Positions 55,301-64,000 of a stretch of DNA of 64,000 bases are shown piece after piece. This DNA is from an uncultured Oribacterium sp. (lineage in GTDB: Bacteria > Bacillota > Clostridia > Lachnospirales > Lachnospiraceae): assembly GCA_934270345.1 (NCBI GenBank), contig CAKQPT010000009.1:1-64000 (forward strand). The letters run 5' to 3'. The notes below the pieces were generated by a model that did no database searches, had not been told where the DNA came from, and saw only the letters and a program-made list of their open reading frames with translations. Position numbers and translations under genes: made by a program. The stretch's first letter is position 1, and the number at the start of each line of letters is the position of its first letter.

Positions 55301-57013
55301 GTTGTCGGCCTGGTCCTGCAGCAGATTACCATCGGAGCCGATGTAGACGGTCGTATCCGTGACGATCTTCTCGCGGAGGGAGTCGATCGGCGGGTTGGTG
55401 ACCTGTGCGAAGAGCTGCTTGAAGTAGTTGAACAGAAGCTGGTGCTGCTTGCTGAGTACCGCGAGCGGGACATCGTGGCCCATCGACGCGGTCTGCTCGA
55501 TGCCGTTCTGCGCCATCGGGAGGATCACGGACTTCACGTCCTCATAGCTGTAGCCGAAGACCTTATAGAGACGGTCACGCATCTCCTGCGTGTGCGTCGG
55601 GATCTTCCGGTTCGGAATCTTCAGGTCCTCGATGTGGAGGAGGTTCCGGTCGAGCCACTCACCGTACGGCTCACGTGCCGCATAGGATTCCTTGCACTCC
55701 TCGTCCGCGATGATGCGCTGCGCCTTCGTGTCGACGAGCAGCATACGGCCCGGCTGGAGTCTGGACTTCTGCACGATGTGCTTCGGGTCAATGTCTAAGA
55801 CGCCAACCTCCGATGACAGGATCAGTCGGTTGTCGTCGGTGATGTAGTATCTGGACGGACGAAGACCGTTACGGTCGAGGGTCGCGCCGACCACGTCACC
55901 ATCGGAGAACAGGATCGCCGCCGGTCCATCCCACGGCTCCATCATGGTTGCGTAATAATGATAGAAATCCTTCTTGTTCTGGTCCATGAATCGGTTGTGC
56001 TTCCACGGCTCCGGGATGGTCATCATCATCGCGAGCGGCAGCTCGATGCCGTTCATGTAGAGGAACTCGAGGGTGTTGTCGAGCATCGCAGAATCGGATC
56101 CACTGCGCTCGACGACCGGAAATATCTTCTCCACGTCCTTCTCGAGCAGCGGGCTCGACATGGTCTCCTCGCGGGCGAGCATACGGTCAATGTTTCCACG
56201 GATGGTATTGATCTCACCGTTATGGGCGATCATGCGGTACGGGTGCGCGCGATCCCAGCTCGGCGTGGTGTTCGTCGAGAAACGGGAGTGGACGATGGCG
56301 ATGGCGGTCCGGTAATCCGGGTCACGCAGGTCATCATAGAAGGCACGGAGCTGCTTTACCAGGAACATGCCCTTATACACGATGGTCCGGGAGCTCAGAG
56401 AACAGATATAGGTGTCCTCTGAGGACTGCTCGAACTCGCGGCGAAGTACATATAAACGCCGATCAAAATCGATGCCTCTCTCTGCGTCCTCCGGACGCTC
56501 GATGAAGCACTGCAGGATATGCGGCATGCAGTCGACCGCCACCTGACCGAGGATCTCCGGATGCACCGGCACCTCACGCCAGCCGAGGAAACGGAGTCCG
56601 TTCTTCTCGGTGATGACCTCGAACATACGCTTCGCGAAGGTCCGCTTCAGCTGGTCCTCCGGGAAGAAAAACATGCCGACACCGTAGTCGCGCTCGTCGC
56701 GGAGCTGGATGCCCTGCTGGAGTGCCGCCTTCTTAAAGAAGCTGTGGCTGATCTGCAGGAGGATGCCGACGCCGTCGCCGACCTTACCGCTCGCGTCCTT
56801 ACCGGCGCGGTGCTCGAGCTTTTCTACGATATGCAGTGCATCGTCCAGGACGCGCGTATCCTGGTGGCCGTCGATGTTTACGACGCTGCCGATACCGCAG
56901 GCATCCTGGGTGAGTTCATTCATGTCCTCGATGGACTGGGGACGCCAGAGTGTGTTGTGTCCCCTGTACTGCTCTGGCACAGTAAAGGTGTTCTGATTTT
57001 GATAAGTATTCAT
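52397..57013 (-). CDS. gltB: Glutamate synthase large subunit
   Basis: A 1538-residue enzyme making two glutamates from glutamine and 2-oxoglutarate. A 38-residue leader precedes the catalytic Cys of the glutaminase domain ([10 protein letters not shown], C39), which is expected to become the N-terminus. The central domain, the FMN-binding synthase barrel ([57 protein letters not shown]) and the 3Fe-4S motif [18 protein letters not shown] follow; the C-terminus is the GXGXG beta-helix ([21 protein letters not shown] and on). ATG follows GTGGAG. The leader carries a large palindrome (57038-57205). Confidence 0.97.
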   Translation of the reverse strand: [1538 protein letters not shown]

Positions 57014-57037
57014 ATATACTCCACTAATTTATGGTAC

Positions 57038-57205
57038 GAAGAAATCGGACAGGGAGGGGACAACTCACTTAGTTCAAAGTACAGAACCCAGTGCTGTGTT
57101 CGTGACGCCCTTGTCAGAACAAGTTCTGACCGTTCGTCGCGTACACAGCGCTGGAACCTGTTCTTTGAATGCGCAATTATGTCCCCTCCCTGCTCCGATT
57201 TCTTC
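57038..57205 (-). promoter_or_regulatory. Large palindrome in the gltB leader with a central hexaloop hairpin
   Basis: Outer arms GAAGAAATCGGA and CAGGGAGGGGACA pair with TGTCCCCTCCCTG and TCCGATTTCTTC; inner blocks TTCAAAG, ACAG and GCTGTGT also pair. Near the centre, on the minus strand, UGAC-AAGGGC-GUCA (57116-57103) forms a hairpin whose six-base loop has A at position 1 and G at 4, and it competes with GTCAGAAC-AA-GTTCTGAC (57113-57130). The ribosome binding site of gltB lies right after the palindrome. No T-tract terminator is present. Confidence 0.65.
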
Positions 57206-57240
57206 TGCCGTAAGGTTTTATTCAGAAGGATCTGACGCAA

Positions 57241-57313
57241 TTTAATGGGGTCTGACCCCCTTAAGTTTTTCTGACGCAGTCGTAAGAATTTCGTAATGGG
57301 GTCTGACCCCATA
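57241..57313. repeat. Two GGGGTCTGACCCC palindromes
   Basis: TTAATGGGGTCTGACCCCCT (57242 on) and TAATGGGGTCTGACCCCATA (57294 on) lie 52 bp apart after glnN; a third copy is at 61626. The short palindrome with similar flanks (CGTAAG before it) suggests a REP-type element. Confidence 0.8.
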
Positions 57314-57356
57314 AACTTCCGGGAAGTGCCGAAAGCAACGGGGTCACCCATGTAGA

Positions 57357-59462
<2,106 letters not shown>

Positions 59463-59476
59463 AATTTTCTCCTCCT

Positions 59477-59513
59477 AAAAAAGATATATGGTGGTTTGTG
59501 ATCCCCACCACAT
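59477..59513 (-). terminator. Second leader hairpin before glnN
   Basis: On the minus strand ATGTGGTGG pairs with CCACCATAT and is followed by ATCTTTTTT, directly upstream of the glnN ribosome binding site. It could terminate leader transcripts or mask initiation. Confidence 0.6.
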
Positions 59514-59578
59514 TTCGATGTCCATCTGTCGGAGATCGATACGATCATGACCGATTTACATGGAAATGCGGTAGGTAT

Positions 59579-59632
59579 AAAAAAGAGGACAACGGGGCAC
59601 AGGAAAAAAGCTTCCCGGACCCCATTGTCCTC
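59579..59632 (-). promoter_or_regulatory. glnN leader: hexaloop antiterminator overlapping a terminator
   Basis: The terminator is GAGGACAATGGGG/CCCCGTTGTCCTC followed by TTTTTT. Its 5' arm can instead form GGAC-AAUGGG-GUCC (59630-59617), a 4-bp hairpin with a six-base loop, A at position 1 and G at 4, the loop signature bound by ANTAR proteins. The two structures exclude each other. It lies just after the ANTAR gene. Confidence 0.75.
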
Positions 59633-59653
59633 TTCGTTTACAGATTTAATATA

Positions 59654-60253
59654 CTACGTTACTATAATTCTTCCGCTCTCGCGGATGACCTTCAGGGCGA
59701 CCTCGCGGCGGGTGACGCTGCCGTTCATGGCCTGGCGCTCGAGGTACTTGTGTGCCTCGCCCTCCGTCATGCCCTGCTTCTCGATGAGAAGGGCCTTCGC
59801 GCGACTGACGTAACGCTCATCCTCGAGCTTCCGCTGCAGCTTCGCATTCTCCTCGAGCAGTCGCTGAACCTTGCGGCTCATCGTGCCGAGCATCTGGATC
59901 GCCGAAACGAAGGTGCCGGTGCTGATCGGTCTCGCCAGGACCGTGATGCCGGTGTCGCCGGCTCGGTAAAGCACCTGCTGATAAGCTTCCTTCGACACGA
60001 TGAGAAGAATGCTCATCGCCGGATATTTGACACTCAGGTCGAGAATCGACTGAATGCCGGAATCATCCGACAGCGGTGTGTAGATGATCAGGAGATCCGC
60101 CCGTTCCTCAGTGAGCGTCTGCTTCACCCGCGCCATGGACGGCTGGAAAGTCACGCGACCGAAGCCAGCGGGCAGTATGCCCTTGATCTGGACGGCGATC
60201 TTTTCAGACTGAGCCGCGATCAGTACGCTGCTCCTTTGCTCCGTTCTTTCCAT
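59654..60253 (-). CDS. ANTAR-domain antiterminator (GlnR-like, pseudo-receiver)
   Basis: A 199-residue protein. Residues about 8-125 have a receiver-like fold, but the phosphoacceptor block reads LLIIYTPLSDDSG, without the Asp, so it is a pseudo-receiver. A coiled coil (VQRLLEENAKLQRKLEDERY) leads into the ANTAR domain (about 140-195, SRAKALLIEKQGMTEGEAHKYLERQAM and RREVALKVI, in parts). ANTAR proteins bind paired hexaloop RNA hairpins and prevent termination. The gene lies between glnA and glnN, like the glnA-glnR arrangement known in Clostridium saccharobutylicum, where it controls glnA and glutamate synthase genes. ATG follows GGGAGATTCAC. Confidence 0.9.
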   Translation of the reverse strand: MERTEQRSSVLIAAQSEKIAVQIKGILPAGFGRVTFQPSMARVKQTLTEERADLLIIYTPLSDDSGIQSILDLSVKYPAMSILLIVSKEAYQQVLYRAGDTGITVLARPISTGTFVSAIQMLGTMSRKVQRLLEENAKLQRKLEDERYVSRAKALLIEKQGMTEGEAHKYLERQAMNGSVTRREVALKVIRESGRIIVT

Positions 60254-60273
60254 GTGAATCTCCCTAAGTGTTA

Positions 60274-61482
60274 CTAAAGAATAGTATATGCGTTGAAATA
60301 CTCCGCCGGCACGATCGACCGGATGAACTCGGAGCTCTGTGCGTAGGCGGCGGCCTCGTCGAGCGACTGTGGCAGGCGCTTCAGCTGATCCGTGATGGAT
60401 GCGTCGGCCTTAAAGAGGTTCACATCCAGCGGGGCCATCGGCTCGAGTCCACGCTCGATACCGTCGAGTCCTGCGTAGATCAGAAGTGCGAAAGCAAGGT
60501 ACGGATTCGCCATCGGATCCGGTGAACGGAGCTCGAAGCGCTTGAGATCCGAGCGGCTCGCCGGGATACGGATGAGCTGTGAGCGGTTCTGCTCGGACCA
60601 GCTCACGAACTTTGGTGCCTTCATATCACCGAGGCGCTCGTAGCTTTCCCGGATCGGATTCAGGAAGAGCGTCATCTCGCGGATATGCTCGAGGATGCCC
60701 GCCATGAAGGCGGCGCTGTGATCCTGTCCGTCGCGGGACTCCACCGACATGTTGATGTGCATGCCGTTGCCCGGCTTGTCGGCGAGTGGCTTCGGAGAAA
60801 AATCAGCCCAGACGCCATCCGATGTCGCGATGGACTTCACCACCCACTTAAAGGTGGAAGCATTGTCCGCCGCAGTGAGCGGATCGGCATAGCGGAAATC
60901 GATCTCGTTCTGTCCCGGGCCCATCTCGTGATGGCTCGCCTCCGGGCGGATGCCCATGTCGACGAGGGCAAAGCTGATGTCGCGGCGGATGTTCTCACCG
61001 TGATCCTCCGGCGCGATGTCCATGTAGGACGCCTGGTCCTGCGGGATCATCGTGCGGTTGCCGTCATCGTCGAGCTTGAAAATGTAGAACTCGACCTCGG
61101 TGCCGAAGTTCACGTGGATACCACGATCGGCGGCCTTCTCGACTGCCTGCTTCAGGATCCAGCGGCTGTCCTTCTCGAAGGTCTTGCCATCCGGATACTC
61201 GATGTCACAGAACATTCTGGCCACACGGCCATCGACCGGACGCCACGGCACGATCGACATGGTCGTCGGATCCGGACGAAGGAAGATGTCGGAACGGACA
61301 TCCGCGCCGAAGCCGCACACCGAGCTCGCATCGATGCTGATGCCCTCGCTGAACGCACGCTTCAGCTCATCCGGCATGATCGCGATGTTCTTCTGCACAC
61401 CGAACACATCGAAAAAAGCGAGTCTTATAAACTTGACATTCTCCTCTTCCACAAACTCGAGGATGTCTTCATACGAATTCAT
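60274..61482 (-). CDS. glnA: Glutamine synthetase type I
   Basis: About 402 residues. Starts MNSYEDILEFVEEENVKFI, then RLAFFDVFGVQKNIAIM; the catalytic blocks are GTEVEFYIF, EASHHEMGPGQNEIDFRYA, GNGMHINMSV and the ATP/ammonia region ASRSDLKRFELRSPDPMANPYLAFA (parts RFELRSPDPMANPY). The adenylylation-type Tyr loop is absent, as in Gram-positive GSI-alpha. The start at 61482 is chosen because GAGGTG lies 6 nt before it and the product aligns with the family; a frame starting at 61539 is also open. It is followed by the ANTAR gene after 20 bp. Confidence 0.93.
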   Translation of the reverse strand: MNSYEDILEFVEEENVKFIRLAFFDVFGVQKNIAIMPDELKRAFSEGISIDASSVCGFGADVRSDIFLRPDPTTMSIVPWRPVDGRVARMFCDIEYPDGKTFEKDSRWILKQAVEKAADRGIHVNFGTEVEFYIFKLDDDGNRTMIPQDQASYMDIAPEDHGENIRRDISFALVDMGIRPEASHHEMGPGQNEIDFRYADPLTAADNASTFKWVVKSIATSDGVWADFSPKPLADKPGNGMHINMSVESRDGQDHSAAFMAGILEHIREMTLFLNPIRESYERLGDMKAPKFVSWSEQNRSQLIRIPASRSDLKRFELRSPDPMANPYLAFALLIYAGLDGIERGLEPMAPLDVNLFKADASITDQLKRLPQSLDEAAAYAQSSEFIRSIVPAEYFNAYTIL

Positions 61483-61625
61483 ATCCTTCACCTCAACATC
61501 ATCATAGGTTTTAAATATTGTATTACTTAAATCGATCATATGTAAACTCGCTTTTTCCCCAGAATACAGTACTTTTTTCTATAGCAGCCATGCTCCGGCC
61601 GCCTTAAGACTTTCGTAAGCTTTTC

Positions 61626-61648
61626 TTAATGGGGTCTGACCCCATTAA
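61626..61648. repeat. GGGGTCTGACCCC palindrome, third copy
   Basis: TTAATGGGGTCTGACCCCATTAA as a whole is a near-perfect 23-bp palindrome (halves TTAATGGGG and CCCCATTAA) just after the dapL stop codon, preceded by CGTAAG as in the copy at 57294. Confidence 0.8.
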
Positions 61649-61652
61649 ATTT

Positions 61653-62855
61653 TTATAAACTCATCGACTGGACGAGCTTCTCGAAGCGGGCCATCGCCTC
61701 ACGGGTGTTCTCGTGGGTCGAGAAGGCAGTCAGGCGGAAGAACTTCTCACCGCTCTTTCCGAAACCGGCGCCCGGGGTGCCGACCACGTAGGCTTCGTTC
61801 AGGAGCTTATCGAAGAAGCTCCAGCTGTCCATGTCGCCAGGACACTTGAGCCAGATGTACGGTGAATTCTTGCCACCGGTGTAGTAGATATGGAGACGAT
61901 CCATCGTTTCGGTGATGATGGAGGCATTGTCCCTGTAGTACTGCAGGTTCTCCTCGATCTCCCGCTCGCCGGCCTCGGTGAAGACGGCCTCCGCACCACG
62001 CTGGGTGATGTAGCTCACGCCGTTGAACTTCGTGGTCTGGCGGCGAAGCCACATCTTGTTGAGGCTCGCGCCCTCGCGCTTCAGGGTGTCCGGCACGACG
62101 GTGTAGCCGCAGCGGGTACCGGTGAAGCCGGCCTTCTTCGAGAAGCTGCAGAACTCGATTGCGACGTCACGTGCGCCCGGGATCTCGTAGATGGTGTGCG
62201 GCAGGTCGCCGGTCACGAAGCACTCATAGGCGGCATCGAAGAGGAGGATGGCGTTGTTCTCCTGCGCGAAACGTACCCACTTCGTGAGGCCCTCACGGTC
62301 ATAGACGGCACCGGTCGGGTTGTTCGGGCTGCAGAGGTAAATGATGTCGGCCCGGTACTCTGGTGCCGGAAGCGGCAGGAAGCCGTTCTCTTCGGAAGAC
62401 ATCGCATAGACGATCTTCCGACCGGACATCATGTTGGTGTCGACGTAGACCGGATAGACCGGATCCGTGACGAGCACCGTGTTGTTCTCATCGAAGAGAT
62501 CCAGGATGTTGCCGAGATCCGACTTTGCGCCGTCCGAGATGAAGATCTCGTCGAGGGCGAGCTCGACGCCGAACTTCTTATAATAAGACTGAATCGCTGT
62601 CTTCAGGAAATCGTAGCCCTGCTCCGGACCGTAGCCACGGAAGGTCTCGGCCACGCCCATCTCCTGCGCTGCCTTCACCATCGCATCAACGACGGTCTTC
62701 GGCAGCGGGCGGGTGACATCACCGATGCCCATGCGGATCAGCTGATCGCTGAGCTCCGGATGCGCCGACTGCCATTCGCGGATACGACGTGCGATCTCCG
62801 CAAAAAGATAGCTCTCATTTAATTTCAGATAGTTTTGATTGATCGTTGCAGACAT
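61653..62855 (-). CDS. dapL: LL-diaminopimelate aminotransferase
   Basis: A 400-residue PLP enzyme converting tetrahydrodipicolinate directly to LL-diaminopimelate, for lysine and wall synthesis. Family blocks are NQNYLKLNESYLFAEIARR, IRMGIGDVTRPLP, FRGYGPEQGYDFLK and CSPNNPTGAVYDREGL; the PLP lysine is in SFSKKAGFTGTRCGY. The start at 62855 follows GGGGAG. As the first gene of the glnA-ANTAR-glnN operon it takes glutamate as amino donor, linking lysine synthesis to nitrogen supply. A promoter and a leader terminator lie upstream. Confidence 0.95.
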   Translation of the reverse strand: MSATINQNYLKLNESYLFAEIARRIREWQSAHPELSDQLIRMGIGDVTRPLPKTVVDAMVKAAQEMGVAETFRGYGPEQGYDFLKTAIQSYYKKFGVELALDEIFISDGAKSDLGNILDLFDENNTVLVTDPVYPVYVDTNMMSGRKIVYAMSSEENGFLPLPAPEYRADIIYLCSPNNPTGAVYDREGLTKWVRFAQENNAILLFDAAYECFVTGDLPHTIYEIPGARDVAIEFCSFSKKAGFTGTRCGYTVVPDTLKREGASLNKMWLRRQTTKFNGVSYITQRGAEAVFTEAGEREIEENLQYYRDNASIITETMDRLHIYYTGGKNSPYIWLKCPGDMDSWSFFDKLLNEAYVVGTPGAGFGKSGEKFFRLTAFSTHENTREAMARFEKLVQSMSL

Positions 62856-62906
62856 TTTTATACTCCCCAGCATGAAATGTTGAATTTTTGATATGTATTT
62901 TTCAAA

Positions 62907-62957
62907 TAAAAAAGGGCAGAGACTCACTGGTGTAAACCAGGACGCCTTTGCCCTTTT
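62907..62957 (-). promoter_or_regulatory. dapL-operon leader: hexaloop antiterminator and terminator
   Basis: On the minus strand AAAAGGGCA pairs with TGCCCTTTT and is followed by TTTTATT, a terminator about 50 bp before dapL. The 5' arm can instead form GGGC-AAAGGC-GUCC (62953-62940), with A at loop position 1 and G at 4. A second hairpin CUGG-UUUACA-CCAG follows directly. The predicted start site lies only a few bases upstream. Confidence 0.75.
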
Positions 62958-62963
62958 GTTGAC

Positions 62964-62991
62964 ATTATAATTTTGGAAACGCGAATGTCAA
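62964..62991 (-). promoter_or_regulatory. Sigma-A promoter of the dapL-glnA-ANTAR-glnN operon
   Basis: TTGACA (62991-62986), 16 bp, TATAAT (62969-62964). Both boxes are consensus. Confidence 0.85.
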
Positions 62992-63038
62992 GAAAACTTT
63001 GATTGCAAAAAATTATGGATGCTATTCCAAATCGACGC

Positions 63039-63067
63039 TTGACAATCTTTTCGCACAGTTTCATAAT
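63039..63067 (+). promoter_or_regulatory. Sigma-A promoter of asnB
   Basis: TTGACA (63039-63044), 17 bp, CATAAT (63062-63067). It points away from the dapL promoter. Confidence 0.85.
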
Positions 63068-63074
63068 GTGGAGC

Positions 63075-63128
63075 ATCAATGGACGGCAAAGGTGTCGCGT
63101 GTATCGCTACATCTCTGCCGTCTTTTTT
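63075..63128 (+). promoter_or_regulatory. asnB leader: hexaloop antiterminator and terminator
   Basis: GACGGCA pairs with TGCCGTC and is followed by TTTTTT, with AGGTGT/ACATCT pairing inside. The 5' arm can instead form CGGC-AAAGGU-GUCG (63084-63097), a hexaloop with A1 and G4. A second small stem GUGUA-UCGC-UACAU follows. The order matches the dapL leader, and both share AAGG(C/T)GTC and TCTCTGCC. Confidence 0.78.
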
Positions 63129-63159
63129 GTTTCAAATTTTACTTAGGGAGAGTAACCAT

Positions 63160-64000
63160 ATGTGCAGTATTATCGGATTCTGTGACAAGCGCGCACAGTA
63201 TGAGGTCGTTAAGGCCGCGCTTCTAAAGACTAAATCGAGAGGACCGGACGATACCCGTATCGTCGACACCGGTAACGGCTACCTCGGCTTCAACCGTCTC
63301 GCCATCATGGGCCTGACCGACGCCGGCATGCAGCCGTTCGAGCTGGATGGTTCCTATGTGGTCTGCAACGGCGAGATCTACGGTTTCCGCCCGCTGCGTG
63401 AGAAGCTCGCGAAGGAGGGGTATACCTTCAAGTCCGATTCTGACTGCGAGATCCTGCTTCCGCTCTGGCGTGAGCTCGGCACCGAGATGTTCCGTATGCT
63501 CGACGCGGAGTTCGCGCTCATCATCTACGACGCAGAGTCCAATGACTACATCGCGGCGCGGGATCCGATCGGTATTCGTCCCCTCTACTATGGCACCACC
63601 GACGCCGGCACGCTGGCATTTGCCTCCGAGCCGAAGAACCTCGTAGGTCTCTGCCATGAAATCAAGCCATTTCCACCAGGACACTACTATAAGGATGGCC
63701 AGTTCGTCTGCTATCACGACCTGTCCGTGGTGCACAAATACAACACGCACGACGATCTCGAGGAAATCGCCCATAACATCCACGACCTTCTCGTCGAGGG
63801 TGTGAAGAAGCGTCTCGACGCCGATGCACCGGTCGGCTTCCTGCTTTCCGGTGGTCTCGACTCCTCGCTCGTCTGTGCGATCTCCCAGAAGCTTCTGAAG
63901 AAGCCGATCGAGACCTATGCCATCGGTATGGATGTCGATGCGATCGACCTCAAGTATGCACGTGAGGTTGCGGATTACATCGGCGCAAACCATCACGAGG
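63160..64000 (+). CDS. asnB: Asparagine synthetase, glutamine-hydrolysing (cut by window edge)
   Basis: The open frame from 63160 runs past the right edge; 280 residues are visible. It begins MCSIIGFCD, so Cys-2 is the glutaminase nucleophile after methionine removal. The amidotransferase domain has RLAIMGLTDAGMQPF, VCNGEIYGFRPLREKL and RDPIGIRPLYYG; the synthetase domain starts with VGFLLSGGLDSSLVCAI, the ATP pyrophosphatase loop. It makes asparagine from aspartate with glutamine nitrogen. ATG follows GGGAGAGTAACCAT. It shares a control region with the dapL operon and has the same type of leader terminator. Confidence 0.95.
   Translation, partial: MCSIIGFCDKRAQYEVVKAALLKTKSRGPDDTRIVDTGNGYLGFNRLAIMGLTDAGMQPFELDGSYVVCNGEIYGFRPLREKLAKEGYTFKSDSDCEILLPLWRELGTEMFRMLDAEFALIIYDAESNDYIAARDPIGIRPLYYGTTDAGTLAFASEPKNLVGLCHEIKPFPPGHYYKDGQFVCYHDLSVVHKYNTHDDLEEIAHNIHDLLVEGVKKRLDADAPVGFLLSGGLDSSLVCAISQKLLKKPIETYAIGMDVDAIDLKYAREVADYIGANHHE

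Noticed and set aside
59477..59632. A canonical two-hairpin ANTAR target with two A1/G4 hexaloops before glnN
   Set aside because: Only one hairpin meets the loop rule; a second could not be found by eye upstream or downstream.

Overview
The window looks like chromosomal DNA of a high-GC member of the Clostridia, most like Lachnospiraceae. The grounds are type III glutamine synthetase beside a type I enzyme and an ANTAR antiterminator, LL-diaminopimelate aminotransferase (DapL), the zapA-U32 peptidase pair, a CIRCE-controlled groESL, SigA with an acidic N-terminal region, and strong AGGAGG-type ribosome binding sites. No rRNA, tRNA, CRISPR, prophage or transposase gene was found. About 40 protein genes are called, most on the minus strand; two are cut by the window edges.

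Layout. 1-4300: a c-di-GMP signalling set (membrane sensor fragment, amino-acid-type binding lipoprotein, REC/HD-GYP/GGDEF regulator, Hpt protein). 4600-6200: cytidylate kinase-like protein and a PAP2-type membrane phosphatase. 6250-10000: a coupled pair of ABC exporter half-transporters. 10000-17050: class B PBP, FtsW/RodA protein, a two-part U32 peptidase system, ZapA and a YitT protein. 17280-21020: M20 peptidase, YfcC transporter and LysR regulator. 21050-27850: an AT-rich accessory stretch (SNF2 helicase, two secreted proteins, membrane-anchored HNH protein, AlbA_2/Schlafen-type protein). 27860-30830: ruvAB and a YprB-like nuclease. 31100-35480: leuCD, a divergent LysR gene and an Mrp/NBP35 ATPase. 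35650-43640: HPr, QueH, SigA, a small membrane protein, ornithine carbamoyltransferase, a SpoU/TrmH methyltransferase and NAD synthetase. 44030-50330: guaB, a small membrane protein, groESL and a MATE exporter. 50700-64000: a nitrogen-assimilation block, gltBD, glnN, the ANTAR gene, glnA and dapL on the minus strand, with asnB divergent and cut by the right edge.

Two signals stand out beyond ordinary genes. First, the nitrogen block carries leader hairpins upstream of dapL, glnN and asnB. In each, a hexaloop hairpin (A at loop position 1, G at 4) overlaps the 5' arm of an intrinsic terminator. This is the logic expected of ANTAR antitermination, and an ANTAR protein is encoded inside the same operon. 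A similar hexaloop sits in the centre of a large palindrome before gltB.

Second, the intergenic regions are full of palindromic repeats. Long palindromes occur at 1174 and 43801. A 110-bp hairpin cassette lies just after stop codons at 35541 and 38652, with partial copies elsewhere. GGGGTCTGACCCC palindromes occur at 57241 and 61626. Three spaced arrays (30827-31052, 48353-48753, 50441-50702) consist of 35-40 bp palindromic units separated by unrelated spacers, and each array uses its own private arm sequence. Their nature is unknown to me and they are the best candidates for something undescribed.
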